Source: Oscillospiraceae bacterium (GTDB lineage: Bacteria; Bacillota_A; Clostridia; Oscillospirales; Ruminococcaceae). From it: a stretch of DNA of 64,000 nucleotides. The DNA is taken from the NCBI GenBank assembly GCA_017829075.1, contig JAGAJA010000107.1, forward strand, positions 1-64,000, read 5' to 3'. The translations under genes were made by a program, and so were the position numbers. This document shows, one piece after another, positions 48,673 to 58,114 of the stretch (position 1 is its first letter; each line of letters begins with the position of its first letter). A model generated the notes under the pieces. The model saw nothing but the letters and a program-made list of their open reading frames with translations, had not been told where the DNA came from and did no database searches.

Positions 48673-51585
48673 TTGCCAAATAAAAAATATCGAGTACAGG
48701 ATATTGCGGCTGATATCGGCGTTGACCGCAGTGAAGTTATACAGCTCCTTGAGGGGGCGTTTGAGGGCGCGAAGAAAGCTCAGACCTCGCTTACCGATCA
48801 GGAGGTAAGCTATGTGCTGGAGGTTTATTCCAAAAAGCACGAGGTAAAGAATTTCGATGAGTATTTCAAGGCTACCGCCGGTCAAAAGACCGAAAAGCCC
48901 AAGGCAGAGGAGAAGAAGCCCGCGGCTAAGAAGAAGCCTGTCGCAAAGAAGGAAGAAGCTCCTGCTGAAAAGGCTGAAAATGCTGAAAAGGCAGAAGAAA
49001 AGGCTGAGCCTAAAACAGAGGTAAAGGCAGAGGTTAAACCTGAGCCCAAGCCTGAGGTTAAGCCTGAGCCTAAGCCGGAAGTAAAGCCGGAGGTAAAGGC
49101 AGAGGCAAAGCCTGAGCCAAAGACAGAGGCAAAGCCGGAAGTAAAACCGGAAGTAAAGCCTGAGCAGAAGCCCGCAGCGGCTAAGCCCAGAACCGAAAAC
49201 TCCGACAAGCCGCAGGCAAATCGCGACGGCAAGCCCGGCGACAGACCTCAGTTCAACCGCGACAATAATCGTAACGGAGATCGTCCGCAGAACGGCGTCA
49301 GAAACGGCGACAGACCGCAGTTCAATCGTGACAATAACAGGAACGGCGACCGCCCGCAGTTCAACAACAACCGTAATGGCGACCGTCCTCAGTTCAATAA
49401 CGGCGGCAAGCCCGGTGACAGACCTCAGTTCAGCCGTGACAACAGAAACGGCGACAGGAACAGCTCTAATCGCGATGTACGCAGGGAGCAGGTAAATCCG
49501 CTGGCAAGCAGCAAGCCGTCAATGCAGAAGCCGGCTATCGACTCCTCAAAGATCAAGGTGAACACACCGCCCATGCAGAAGCAGAAGGGCGAGGCTGTTC
49601 AGCGCGGCGAGCAGGTAACAAAGATGGTGGACACAAGGGGCAGCTACGTTGAGCTGGATAAGTACAACGAGCGCTATGAGAGCATCGCTCCCGCCACCAA
49701 AATGAGCAACGACAGCTTCCAGCGCAAGCAGAAGATCCAGCAGAAGTCCCAGAACAAGGGCAAGCCGTTCAACTCCAAGCGCGAAACAGAAGCCCAGAAG
49801 CTGAAAAGACTTGAGCTGGAGCGCGCAAGAAAGCAGCAGCTCAAGGTGCAGATCCCGGACGAGATCGTGGTATCCGAGCTTGCAACAAGACTCAAGGTTA
49901 CTGCGACGGAGGTCATCAAGAAGCTGTTCAATCTGGGCGTTATGGCTAACCTTAACGAAACTATCGACTTCGACACCGCTTCTCTGGTAGCAGAGGATCT
50001 GGGCGCAAAGGTAGAAAAGGAAGTCGTTGTGACTATCGAGGAGCGTCTGTTTGAGGACACTCCGGACGATCCGGAAAGCTTACAGCCCCGCAGCCCGGTT
50101 GTAGTTGTAATGGGTCACGTTGACCACGGTAAAACCTCGCTGCTGGACTATATCAGACATTCCAGCGTTACCTCCACAGAGGCGGGCGGAATTACCCAGC
50201 ACATCGGTGCGTACAGAGTGCAGATAAACGGCAGGGATATCACATTCCTTGATACCCCCGGACATGAAGCGTTCACCTCCATGAGAGCCCGCGGCGCGAG
50301 CATCACGGATATAGCAATTCTGGTAGTAGCCGCAGACGACGGTATCATGCCGCAGACTGTTGAAGCTATCAACCACGCAAAGGCAGCCGGAGTTTCCATT
50401 ATCGTTGCCATCAACAAGATGGACAAGGAGGGCGCAAATCCCGACAAGATCAAGGAAGAGCTTACCAAGTACGATCTCGTATGCGAGGAATGGGGCGGCG
50501 ATGTTATCTGCGTTCCTGTTTCCGCAAAGACTGGCGCAGGCATTGAAAACCTGCTGGAAATGGTATGCCTTACCGCGGACGTTCTGGAGCTCAAGGCAAA
50601 TCCCGACAGACTTGCGACCGGCGCAGTTATCGAGGCTAAGCTGGACAAGGGCAGAGGTCCTATCGCTACCGTGCTTGTACAGAACGGTACGCTGCACACC
50701 GGAGATGTACTCATCGCCGGAATGGCAGTTGGCAGAGTGCGCGTAATGCGCGACGACAAGGGCAGGACTGTCAAGGAAGCAGGCCCGTCTGTTCCTGTTG
50801 AGATCATGGGACTTGCGGACGTTCCCTCCGCCGGAGATACCTTTGCGGCGGTAGAGGACGAGAAGCTTGCCCGCGAGCTGGTAGAGAAGCGCAGACATGA
50901 CGCTAAGGAAGAGCAGTTCAAGGCATATCATCAGGTTACACTCGACAACCTGTTCTCCTCTATCGAGGAGGGTACCGTAAAGGAACTGCCGATCATCGTA
51001 AAGGCGGACGTTCAGGGTTCTGTCGAAGCGGTGAAGCAGTCGCTTGAAAAGCTCTCCAACGAGGAAGTACGCGTAAGAGTTATCCACGGCGCAGTAGGCG
51101 CGGTAAGCGAGAGCGATGTTATGCTGGCGGCGGCTTCCGGCGCTATCATTGTCGGATTTAACGTAAGACCTCACCCCTCCGCACAGGACAACGCAAAGCG
51201 CGACGGTATCGAGATACGTCTTTACCGCGTAATCTACGACGCTATCGAGGACATCACTGCTGCGATGAAGGGTATGCTTGCGCCTAAGTTCAGAGAAGTT
51301 GATCTGGGCAGAGTTGAGGTTCGTCAGGTATACAAGATCACGAATGTCGGCATTGTTGCTGGTTCCTACGTCCTTGACGGAAAGGTTGCAAGAAACGGTC
51401 AGGTTCGTATCGTCCGCGACGGTATCATTGTCGGCGACGACAAGATCGCTGGACTTCAGCGCTTCAAGGATTCCGTAAAGGAAGTTGCCGCAGGCTATGA
51501 GTGCGGTATCAGCCTTGAAAAGTTCACCGATATCAAGGTCGGGGATATCTTTGAGGCTTATATGATGGAAGAGTACAGGGATTGA
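48673..51585 (+). CDS. infB: Translation initiation factor IF-2
   Basis: 970 residues, TTG start after GGAGG. It brings initiator tRNA to the ribosome with GTP. Residues 1-55 are an IF2N-like domain. Residues about 75-170 are Lys/Pro/Glu repeats ([11 protein letters not shown]), and about 172-270 are repeats built on RNGDRPQFN, a low-complexity linker. A second IF2N lies near 390-440. The GTPase has G1 [14 protein letters not shown]3 DTPGHEAF and G4 INKMD, and domains II-IV follow complete, ending [13 protein letters not shown]. The linker is longer and more repetitive than usual. Confidence 0.97.
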   Translation: MPNKKYRVQDIAADIGVDRSEVIQLLEGAFEGAKKAQTSLTDQEVSYVLEVYSKKHEVKNFDEYFKATAGQKTEKPKAEEKKPAAKKKPVAKKEEAPAEKAENAEKAEEKAEPKTEVKAEVKPEPKPEVKPEPKPEVKPEVKAEAKPEPKTEAKPEVKPEVKPEQKPAAAKPRTENSDKPQANRDGKPGDRPQFNRDNNRNGDRPQNGVRNGDRPQFNRDNNRNGDRPQFNNNRNGDRPQFNNGGKPGDRPQFSRDNRNGDRNSSNRDVRREQVNPLASSKPSMQKPAIDSSKIKVNTPPMQKQKGEAVQRGEQVTKMVDTRGSYVELDKYNERYESIAPATKMSNDSFQRKQKIQQKSQNKGKPFNSKRETEAQKLKRLELERARKQQLKVQIPDEIVVSELATRLKVTATEVIKKLFNLGVMANLNETIDFDTASLVAEDLGAKVEKEVVVTIEERLFEDTPDDPESLQPRSPVVVVMGHVDHGKTSLLDYIRHSSVTSTEAGGITQHIGAYRVQINGRDITFLDTPGHEAFTSMRARGASITDIAILVVAADDGIMPQTVEAINHAKAAGVSIIVAINKMDKEGANPDKIKEELTKYDLVCEEWGGDVICVPVSAKTGAGIENLLEMVCLTADVLELKANPDRLATGAVIEAKLDKGRGPIATVLVQNGTLHTGDVLIAGMAVGRVRVMRDDKGRTVKEAGPSVPVEIMGLADVPSAGDTFAAVEDEKLARELVEKRRHDAKEEQFKAYHQVTLDNLFSSIEEGTVKELPIIVKADVQGSVEAVKQSLEKLSNEEVRVRVIHGAVGAVSESDVMLAAASGAIIVGFNVRPHPSAQDNAKRDGIEIRLYRVIYDAIEDITAAMKGMLAPKFREVDLGRVEVRQVYKITNVGIVAGSYVLDGKVARNGQVRIVRDGIIVGDDKIAGLQRFKDSVKEVAAGYECGISLEKFTDIKVGDIFEAYMMEEYRD

Positions 51586-51637
51586 TCCCTGTTTGCGGCG
51601 CGGTCTGACGGGAGTTGGTCTGCGCAGGGAGGGTTTT

Positions 51638-52042
51638 ATGGCTAATTTCAACTTAAAAAGACTTTCCGAGGATATAAAAAGAGAGCTTTCCGCTGCGGTG
51701 AGCGGCGTGAAGGATCCGAGAGTTTCCAAGAATTTTGTAACGGTGACTCACTGCGAGCTTACCAGCGACCTGTCCTACTGCCGGGTTCACATTGCGTGTC
51801 TTGGCGGCGAGGGCAGGACTGCGAAAGCAGTGGAGGGAATGACCGCCGCTTCCGGCTACTTCAAGAAAGCTATTGCGGCGAGAGTCCGCATGAGAAAAAT
51901 GCCGGAGCTTATCTTCCTGCCGGACAATTCACTGGAATACAGCGCGCATATTGAAGAAATACTTTCAAAGCTGCCGAAGCCTGCTCAGCAGGAGGACGCA
52001 GAAACCGAGGAGAAAACGGAGGACGCAGATGAGGAGAATTGA
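51638..52042 (+). CDS. rbfA: Ribosome-binding factor A
   Basis: 134 residues. It binds the 30S subunit during cold-sensitive maturation. The KH-like fold has RLSEDIKRELSAAVSGVKDPR at the start (cut for length: RLSEDIKREL), FVTVTHCELTSDLSYC, and MRKMPELIFLPDNSLEY. The tail is acidic. ATG 51638 follows GGGAGG; the open frame upstream lacks a site. It overlaps the next gene by 14 bases. Confidence 0.95.
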   Translation: MANFNLKRLSEDIKRELSAAVSGVKDPRVSKNFVTVTHCELTSDLSYCRVHIACLGGEGRTAKAVEGMTAASGYFKKAIAARVRMRKMPELIFLPDNSLEYSAHIEEILSKLPKPAQQEDAETEEKTEDADEEN

Positions 52043-52988
52043 TTTACGCGAAGCCGCGCAGTACCTGCGGGAAAACGACTTTTTCCTCATTCTCATGCAC
52101 GGAAGTCCGGACGGAGATACCCTCGGCTGCGGATACGCGCTGTGCGGAGCCTTGCAGCAGATCGGGAAGAAAGCAAAGGCTGTCTGCCCCGACCCTATCC
52201 CGAAGAAGTTCAACTATATGTTCCGTGAAATTGAGGAGCAGGAATTCGAGCCGCAGACGATCATTACCGTGGACGTTGCGGACGCGAAGCTCCTCTATGG
52301 CATGAAAGAGCTTGGCGAGAAAGCCGGGCTTTGCATAGACCACCACGTCAGCAATACCGAGTATGCCGAGCGGCTGCTGCTTGCTCCGGAATACGCGGCG
52401 GCGTGCGAGCTTCTGTTTGAGCTGTTGAGTTCCATGCAGGACGTTAAGATCACACCCTGCATAGCGGACTGCCTGTACACTGGAATTGCAACGGACAGCG
52501 GCTGCTTCAAGTACAGCAACACCTCTCCCCAGACCCATGTTTACGCGGCGGAGCTGATGAAGCTCGGCGCGGATATCGTGCCGATAAACTACGCGATGTT
52601 CGACATGAAGAGTCAGGGCAGATTAAAGCTTGAACAGCTTGCTCTGAGCAATATCCGTTATTATGACGCGGGGAGAATTGCGGTCATAGACGTAACTCAG
52701 GAGGTTATAGACTCCATCGAGGGAATAGACAGCGAGGACATCGGCGCGCTTGCGGCTATGCCCAGACAGATTGAGGGCGTGGATATCGGCATCTGCATCA
52801 AGGAGAAGAAGCCGGGACTGTTCAAGGCTTCGCTGCGTTCCAGTGAAAACGCGGACGTTGCGGCGATCGCCCAGAATTTCGGCGGCGGCGGTCACGCAAG
52901 GGCTGCGGGCTGCGCGTTTGAGTGCTCTCTCGAAGAAGCAGAGAAGCAGCTTGTCTGGGCGTGCGCAAAGGCGCTGGGAAGAAGCTGA
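52029..52988 (+). CDS. nrnA: DHH-family phosphoesterase, NrnA-like
   Basis: 319 residues. NrnA degrades very short RNAs and in Gram-positive species can remove 3' phosphate from pAp. Metal motifs are HGSPDGDTLGCGYAL (the DGD set), TVDVAD, and CIDHHVSN with the DHH triad; the DHHA1 end has FGGGGHARAAGCAF. The ATG at 52029 lies after GGAGG within rbfA. The position between rbfA and truB is standard. The alternative activity on c-di-nucleotide products (pGpG) is also known in the family. Confidence 0.93.
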   Translation: MRRIDLREAAQYLRENDFFLILMHGSPDGDTLGCGYALCGALQQIGKKAKAVCPDPIPKKFNYMFREIEEQEFEPQTIITVDVADAKLLYGMKELGEKAGLCIDHHVSNTEYAERLLLAPEYAAACELLFELLSSMQDVKITPCIADCLYTGIATDSGCFKYSNTSPQTHVYAAELMKLGADIVPINYAMFDMKSQGRLKLEQLALSNIRYYDAGRIAVIDVTQEVIDSIEGIDSEDIGALAAMPRQIEGVDIGICIKEKKPGLFKASLRSSENADVAAIAQNFGGGGHARAAGCAFECSLEEAEKQLVWACAKALGRS

Positions 52989-52989
52989 C

Positions 52990-53874
52990 ATGACCGGGAT
53001 AATCTGCATAAACAAGCCGCAGGAGTTCACCTCGTTTGACGTGGTGGCTTCAATGCGGAGGTGCTTCGGCACAAAGAAAATAGGACACGGCGGGACGTTA
53101 GATCCTATGGCTGTCGGAGTTCTTCCGGTGTTTGTCGGAGGGGCTACCAAGGCTGTGGATTTAGTTCCGGACGACAGCAAGAGCTACCGGGCGGGATTTC
53201 GGCTGGGAGTGGTTTCTGACACTCAGGACATCTGGGGAAAGCTGCGCTCTCGCTGCGAAAACGGAGTTTCCGAGGCGGAAATGCAGTTCGTTTTGGAGGA
53301 TTTCCGCGGGGAAATAATGCAGATACCGCCGATGTATTCCGCGCTCAAGGTCAACGGGCAGAAGCTGTGCGACCTCGCCCGCAGGGGAATTGAGGTGGAG
53401 CGCAAGCCGCGCCCGGCAACGATAAGCCGGCTGGAGCTGCTCAGCTTTGACGGCACTGACGGGGTGATCGAAGTGGACTGCTCCGGAGGAACCTATATCC
53501 GCACGCTGATAAACGACATCGGCGAAGCCCTCTGCACCGGCGCGGTCATGACCAGCCTTTGCAGGACGAAAAGCTGCGGATTTACGCTTGACTGCTGCCA
53601 TGAGCTGGACGAGGTGCGAAATGCAGACAGGGAGCAGCTTGAAAGCTGGTTGATGCCTGTGGAGAAGCTGTTCGCGCCGCTGCCGGAGATACCTCTCGAT
53701 GAGGTTCAGCGGAGAATGTATCTGAACGGTGTAAGGCTTGACGCGGACAGGCTCGCAAAGCGGACTGAGCCGGACAAGCTAAGCCGGATCACCGCCGGGG
53801 GAGAATTCCTCGGCGTGGGAAAAATTAACGAACAGGGGGAGCTTGTCCCGGTGAAGCAGTTCCGTGGGGACTGA
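52990..53874 (+). CDS. truB: tRNA pseudouridine(55) synthase
   Basis: 294 residues. It makes the pseudouridine of the T-loop. The catalytic Asp is in HGGTLDPMAVGVLP; YRAGFRLGVVSDTQD and the RIxxDIGEAL-type strand CSGGTYIRTLINDIGEAL are family motifs. A short PUA-like end domain follows. ATG 52990 begins one base after the nrnA stop. The frame is open upstream inside nrnA but without support. Confidence 0.96.
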   Translation: MTGIICINKPQEFTSFDVVASMRRCFGTKKIGHGGTLDPMAVGVLPVFVGGATKAVDLVPDDSKSYRAGFRLGVVSDTQDIWGKLRSRCENGVSEAEMQFVLEDFRGEIMQIPPMYSALKVNGQKLCDLARRGIEVERKPRPATISRLELLSFDGTDGVIEVDCSGGTYIRTLINDIGEALCTGAVMTSLCRTKSCGFTLDCCHELDEVRNADREQLESWLMPVEKLFAPLPEIPLDEVQRRMYLNGVRLDADRLAKRTEPDKLSRITAGGEFLGVGKINEQGELVPVKQFRGD

Positions 53875-53906
53875 CCGGCGGCTTTCTCTGATATGGTGGA
53901 ATTATT

Positions 53907-54809
53907 TTGATTGATATAACATACGGCAGTCAGGGCGCGGCGGAGAAAACCGCAGTCGCTCTCGGCTACTTTGACGGACTGCACTTAGGTCATGTCGGCG
54001 TTATCAGCGCGGCTCTGGCGCAGCCCGGACTTAAATCGGCGGTGTTCACCTTTAACTGCGACACCACATTGCCGAAATTCCGCGGGCCGGAGGACATAAT
54101 CTCGTTTGAGAACAAGCGTGAGCTTATGGAGAAAATGGGGGTGAAATACCTCTATGCGCCGGATTTCGCGGAGGTCTGCACACTCTCGGACGAGGATTTT
54201 GTGAAGAAAATACTGATCGACAGGCTTAATGCAGGCTTTGCCTGCTGCGGCAGGAATTTCCGGTTCGGAAAGGGCGGCTGCGGCACCCCGGAGCGGCTGG
54301 AGGAGATCGGCGCAAAGTACGGAATGCGTGTGCAGATCGTGCAGGACATCTGTCTGGACGGAAAGATCATCAGCTCAACGCGCATTCGTGAGCATATCCG
54401 CCGGGGAGAGATAGAGCAGGCGAACAGGCTGCTCGGATATGAACTGTGGTACAGACTGCCGGTGATAAGGGGCAATGAGATCGGGCGGACGATAAGCTTT
54501 CCGACCATTAACCAGATCATTCCGGACACCAACATAATCCCGCGCTACGGTGTGTATAAGAGCTTCGTTGAGATAGGCAGCAAGCAGTATCACGGAGTTA
54601 CCAACATCGGGGTGAAGCCCACGGTGGAGCACCGCAGCGACGGCACCGGCGCGGTCATGGAAACCCACATAATCGGCTTTGACGGCGACCTGTACGGGCA
54701 GAATATTGCTGTTGCGCTGGTGAGGTTCATTCGTCCGGAGAAGAAATTCTCGGGACTGGCTGAACTGAAGCAGCAAATCGCGCAGGACAAGGAAGCTGCG
54801 CTGAAATAA
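53907..54809 (+). CDS. ribF: Bifunctional riboflavin kinase/FAD synthetase
   Basis: 300 residues, TTG start. It makes FMN and then FAD. The adenylyltransferase part has ALGYFDGLHLGHVGVI with the GxFDGxHxGH motif; STRIREHIRRGEI lies near 152. The kinase part has GRTISFPTINQ (the P-T-N metal motif, here with TIN) and VGVKPT-like NIGVKPTVE. The ribosome site GGTGG is about ten bases from the TTG. It follows truB after 32 bases, its usual place. Confidence 0.95.
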   Translation: MIDITYGSQGAAEKTAVALGYFDGLHLGHVGVISAALAQPGLKSAVFTFNCDTTLPKFRGPEDIISFENKRELMEKMGVKYLYAPDFAEVCTLSDEDFVKKILIDRLNAGFACCGRNFRFGKGGCGTPERLEEIGAKYGMRVQIVQDICLDGKIISSTRIREHIRRGEIEQANRLLGYELWYRLPVIRGNEIGRTISFPTINQIIPDTNIIPRYGVYKSFVEIGSKQYHGVTNIGVKPTVEHRSDGTGAVMETHIIGFDGDLYGQNIAVALVRFIRPEKKFSGLAELKQQIAQDKEAALK

Positions 54810-54828
54810 AACGAAAGGAATAACATAA

Positions 54829-56277
54829 ATGGAAGTAAGAACCAGATTTGCGCCCAGCCCCACTGGGTATATGCACATAGGAAATCTGCGCACCGCGCTT
54901 TATACCTATCTCATTGCAAGAAAGAACAAGGGAAAATTCATTCTGCGTATTGAGGACACCGATCAGGGACGTTATGTAGAGGGCGCAACGGACGTTATTT
55001 ACAGAACCCTCAAGACCTGCGGACTGAACTGGGACGAAGGCCCGGACGTAGGCGGCCCCTGCGGCCCGTATATCCAGAGCGAGAGAATGGGTATGTTCAA
55101 GGAATACGCTGAGAAGCTGGTGGAGAGCGGCCATGCCTACTACTGCTTCTGCGGAAAGTCCGAGGAAACCGACGACAGCAAGCCCAGCGGACTTGCTTCC
55201 GCTAATCGCTGCGGCTGCCGGGAGCTTCCCCGTGAGGAGGCTGAGAAGCGCCGCGCGGCAGGAGAGCCCTGCGTAATCCGTCAGAAGATACCCACCGAGG
55301 GAACAACCACGTTCCATGATGAGATATACGGCGATATCACCGTGGAGAACATCGACCTTGACGATCAGGTGCTGCTGAAATCCGATGGAATGCCCACATA
55401 TAATTTCGCGAACGTTGTGGACGACCACACAATGGGAATTACCCATGTAGTAAGAGGAAACGAGTACCTGTCCTCTGCGCCTAAGTACAATCTTCTGTAC
55501 GAGGCATTCGGCTGGGCTCCTCCCATGTATATCCATGTGGAGCACATCATGCGCGACGCAACTCACAAGCTCTCTAAGCGTGACGGCGACGCGTCCTTTG
55601 AGGATTTCCGGGCTAAGGGCTACCTTACCGAGGCTATACTGAACTACATTCTGCTGCTGGGCTGGGCGCCTAAGGGCGAGCAGGAGATATTCTCCCTTGA
55701 GGAGATGATCGAGGCATTTGACCTCAGCGGAATTTCCAAGTCCCCGGCAATCTTTGACCCGATGAAGCTCACCGCGATCAACGCAGAATATATCCGCGCC
55801 CTGCCGCTGGAGAAGTTCGTGGAGCTTGCCGAGCCGTGGATAAGAAAGACCTGCAAGCGCACCGACATCGACCTGCCGCTGCTCTGCGCAGGAATTCAGC
55901 CGAGAACCGAGGTTCTCAGCGATATACCGGAGCGCGTGGACTTCATTGACGAGATGCCGGAATATTCCATTGATATGTACGTCAGCAAGAAGATGAAAAC
56001 CACTCCCCAGACCTCTCTGGACGCGCTGAAAAAGCTTGTTCCGGTAATCGAGGGCGTTGAGGAATTCACACAGGAGAACATTCACGACGCGCTGTTTAAG
56101 CAGATTGAAGCGGACGGCGTGAAGAACGGTCTGTATCTCTATCCGCTGCGCGTTGCTCTCAGCGGCAAGGCGGTAACTCCCGGCGGCGGTGTGGAGCTTG
56201 CGAAGATACTCGGCAAGGAGGACACTCTCAACCGCATGAGAAAGGCGATAGACAAGCTTTCCGCAGAGATAGTCTGA
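54829..56277 (+). CDS. gltX: Glutamate--tRNA ligase
   Basis: 482 residues. It charges tRNA-Glu, and in many Firmicutes also tRNA-Gln. HIGH is in RFAPSPTGYMHIGNLRTA and KMSKS is HKLSKRDGD. The region CFCGKSEETDD and NRCGCREL in the middle is a cysteine-containing insertion seen in many GluRS. The class I fold and helical anticodon domains are complete. It follows ribF after 19 bases with GAAAGGAA before ATG and closes the translation cluster. Confidence 0.96.
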   Translation: MEVRTRFAPSPTGYMHIGNLRTALYTYLIARKNKGKFILRIEDTDQGRYVEGATDVIYRTLKTCGLNWDEGPDVGGPCGPYIQSERMGMFKEYAEKLVESGHAYYCFCGKSEETDDSKPSGLASANRCGCRELPREEAEKRRAAGEPCVIRQKIPTEGTTTFHDEIYGDITVENIDLDDQVLLKSDGMPTYNFANVVDDHTMGITHVVRGNEYLSSAPKYNLLYEAFGWAPPMYIHVEHIMRDATHKLSKRDGDASFEDFRAKGYLTEAILNYILLLGWAPKGEQEIFSLEEMIEAFDLSGISKSPAIFDPMKLTAINAEYIRALPLEKFVELAEPWIRKTCKRTDIDLPLLCAGIQPRTEVLSDIPERVDFIDEMPEYSIDMYVSKKMKTTPQTSLDALKKLVPVIEGVEEFTQENIHDALFKQIEADGVKNGLYLYPLRVALSGKAVTPGGGVELAKILGKEDTLNRMRKAIDKLSAEIV

Positions 56278-56407
56278 TCGTATTTAATTGATTATTCAGA
56301 ATTAATTCACAGATTTATCACTTTAGTGTGATAAGCTGTATTATGTCCGGATTTTTCCGGCTGACGATTACTATGCTCCGCAGTAAATGTGGAAAAGGAC
56401 ATTGTGT

Positions 56408-57376
56408 ATGATTGAAGTAAAAAACCTGAGCAAAAGCTACGGCAGCAAGCTCGCGGTGGACGGAATAAGCTTTTCCGCAGGGGAGAGCGAGATCCTCGGA
56501 TTTTTAGGGCCTAACGGCGCGGGAAAGTCCACCACGATGAATATGCTGACCGGCTATCTGTCGTCCTCCGGAGGTCAGGCGCTGATCAACGGAGTTGACA
56601 TTCTGGAAGACCCGGTGAAAGCCAAGAAGGACATCGGTTATCTTCCGGAGCAGCCTCCGCTTTATCTGGATATGACGGTAATGGAGTATCTGAACTTCGT
56701 TTACAGCCTGAAAAAGTGCAAGCTGCCAAAGCGTTCGCACCTTGATGAGATCTGCCGTCTGGTGAAGATAACAGACGTGCAGAAGCGCGTTATCCGCAAC
56801 CTCTCAAAGGGCTACAAGCAGCGTGTCGGTCTGGCGCAGGCGCTGGTGGGAAATCCGAAGGTGCTCATTCTGGACGAGCCGACAGTGGGACTTGACCCGA
56901 AGCAGATAATCGAGATACGCACCCTTATTAAGAAGCTGGGCAAGAACCACACGGTTATCCTGTCCTCTCATATTCTGTCGGAGGTGCAGGCGGTGTGCGA
57001 CAAGATCGTGGTTATCGACAAGGGAAAGCTAGTCGCGAATGACACCACTGAGAACCTGTCCCACAATCTCTCCGCCGACCACAAGCTGACGGTGCAGATC
57101 GAAGGCCCGACAAAGGAAGTAAAGCAGATCCTTGAGCAGATACCGCAGATGGTGGAGGTTCACCTCAACCGCACTATCGAAAAGACCATCGGCGAGTACG
57201 AGCTTAACGCACAAGAGGGCTGCGATATCCGCCGCGAGGTATTCAAGCGCATGGCGGCGAGAAATTACCCGATACTTCTGATGAGAAGCAGCGAGCTTAC
57301 TCTGGAGGAGATCTTCCTGAAGCTCACCACCGGCGATTTCTACGGCAATATTGAGAACGGAGGTGCGGGTAGATGA
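56408..57376 (+). CDS. ABC transporter ATP-binding protein (GldA/CcmA-like)
   Basis: 322 residues. Walker A is GPNGAGKSTTMNML near residue 38, the signature is NLSKGYKQRVGLAQAL (LSKGY in place of LSGGQ), Walker B is VLILDEPTVGLDP, and the switch His is in VILSSHILSEVQ. A C-terminal domain of about 100 residues follows. ATG 56408 comes after AAAAGGA. With the next three genes it forms an ABC/GldF/GldG/DUF4340 operon, a widespread unit with unknown substrate. The permease start overlaps its stop (ATGA). Confidence 0.93.
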   Translation: MIEVKNLSKSYGSKLAVDGISFSAGESEILGFLGPNGAGKSTTMNMLTGYLSSSGGQALINGVDILEDPVKAKKDIGYLPEQPPLYLDMTVMEYLNFVYSLKKCKLPKRSHLDEICRLVKITDVQKRVIRNLSKGYKQRVGLAQALVGNPKVLILDEPTVGLDPKQIIEIRTLIKKLGKNHTVILSSHILSEVQAVCDKIVVIDKGKLVANDTTENLSHNLSADHKLTVQIEGPTKEVKQILEQIPQMVEVHLNRTIEKTIGEYELNAQEGCDIRREVFKRMAARNYPILLMRSSELTLEEIFLKLTTGDFYGNIENGGAGR

Positions 57377-58098
57377 CAGCGATAATGAAGCGTGAATTTG
57401 CTTCCTACTTTACCTCGCCGCTGGGATATGTGTATCTGGCGGTATTCTACGGGTTTTCAGGGTTGTTTCTGTGGATAACCTGTCTTTCTAGCGGTTCTGC
57501 GGATATGTCCTATGTTTTCCTGTGGATGTTCTTTATTATGATGATCCTTATCCCGATACTTACCATGAGGACAATGGCGGACGACAAGCGGCAAAAGACC
57601 GATCAGCTCACCCTGACCTCACCGGTCAGCCTTTTCGGACTTGTTGCGGGAAAATTCCTTGCGGCGTTCTTTATTTTCCTTATCGGGACTGCGATCATGC
57701 TGATTTATGCGATCGGGCTTTCCAGCGCGGTTGCTGGTTCAGGCACTGGTCTTTCCTTTGGCTGGGCAAGCTTTTTCGGCAATTTCGTGGGCATAGTTCT
57801 TATGGGCGCCGTGTTCATTTCCGCAGGAATTTTCATTTCCAGCCTGACGGAAAACCAGATGATCGCGGCTATCGGCAGTATCGGCTTAAATATCCTGCTG
57901 TGCCTGTTTGACGTGATCTCAAACTTTGTGACGGTGGATTTCCTCAAGGATATTATCAACGCGCTTTCAGTGCTGTATAAGTATCAGGAATTCACCTATG
58001 GCATTTTCAGTCTGAAGAATATTCTGTTCTTCCTGAGTCTGATAGTGATTTTCAACTTCCTGACGATGCGGAACATTGAGCGCCGCCGCTGGAGCTGA
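57373..58098 (+). CDS. ABC-2 type permease, GldF-like
   Basis: 241 residues with six membrane segments (among them LGYVYLAVFYGFSGLFLWI, FMIMILIPILTM-type, and FLIGTAIMLIYAIGLSSAV). It holds the conserved MRTMADDKRQKTDQLTLTSP loop after the second segment, the usual ABC-2 coupling element. It pairs with the ATPase upstream. ATGA overlap at the start and 16 bases to the next gene show one operon. The substrate is unknown. Confidence 0.9.
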   Translation: MTAIMKREFASYFTSPLGYVYLAVFYGFSGLFLWITCLSSGSADMSYVFLWMFFIMMILIPILTMRTMADDKRQKTDQLTLTSPVSLFGLVAGKFLAAFFIFLIGTAIMLIYAIGLSSAVAGSGTGLSFGWASFFGNFVGIVLMGAVFISAGIFISSLTENQMIAAIGSIGLNILLCLFDVISNFVTVDFLKDIINALSVLYKYQEFTYGIFSLKNILFFLSLIVIFNFLTMRNIERRRWS

Positions 58099-58114
58099 GA
58101 AAGGGGGAGCAGCA

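Noticed and set aside
50080..51729. Minus-strand open frame opposite infB
   Set aside because: Antisense shadow; the plus-strand IF-2 is certain.
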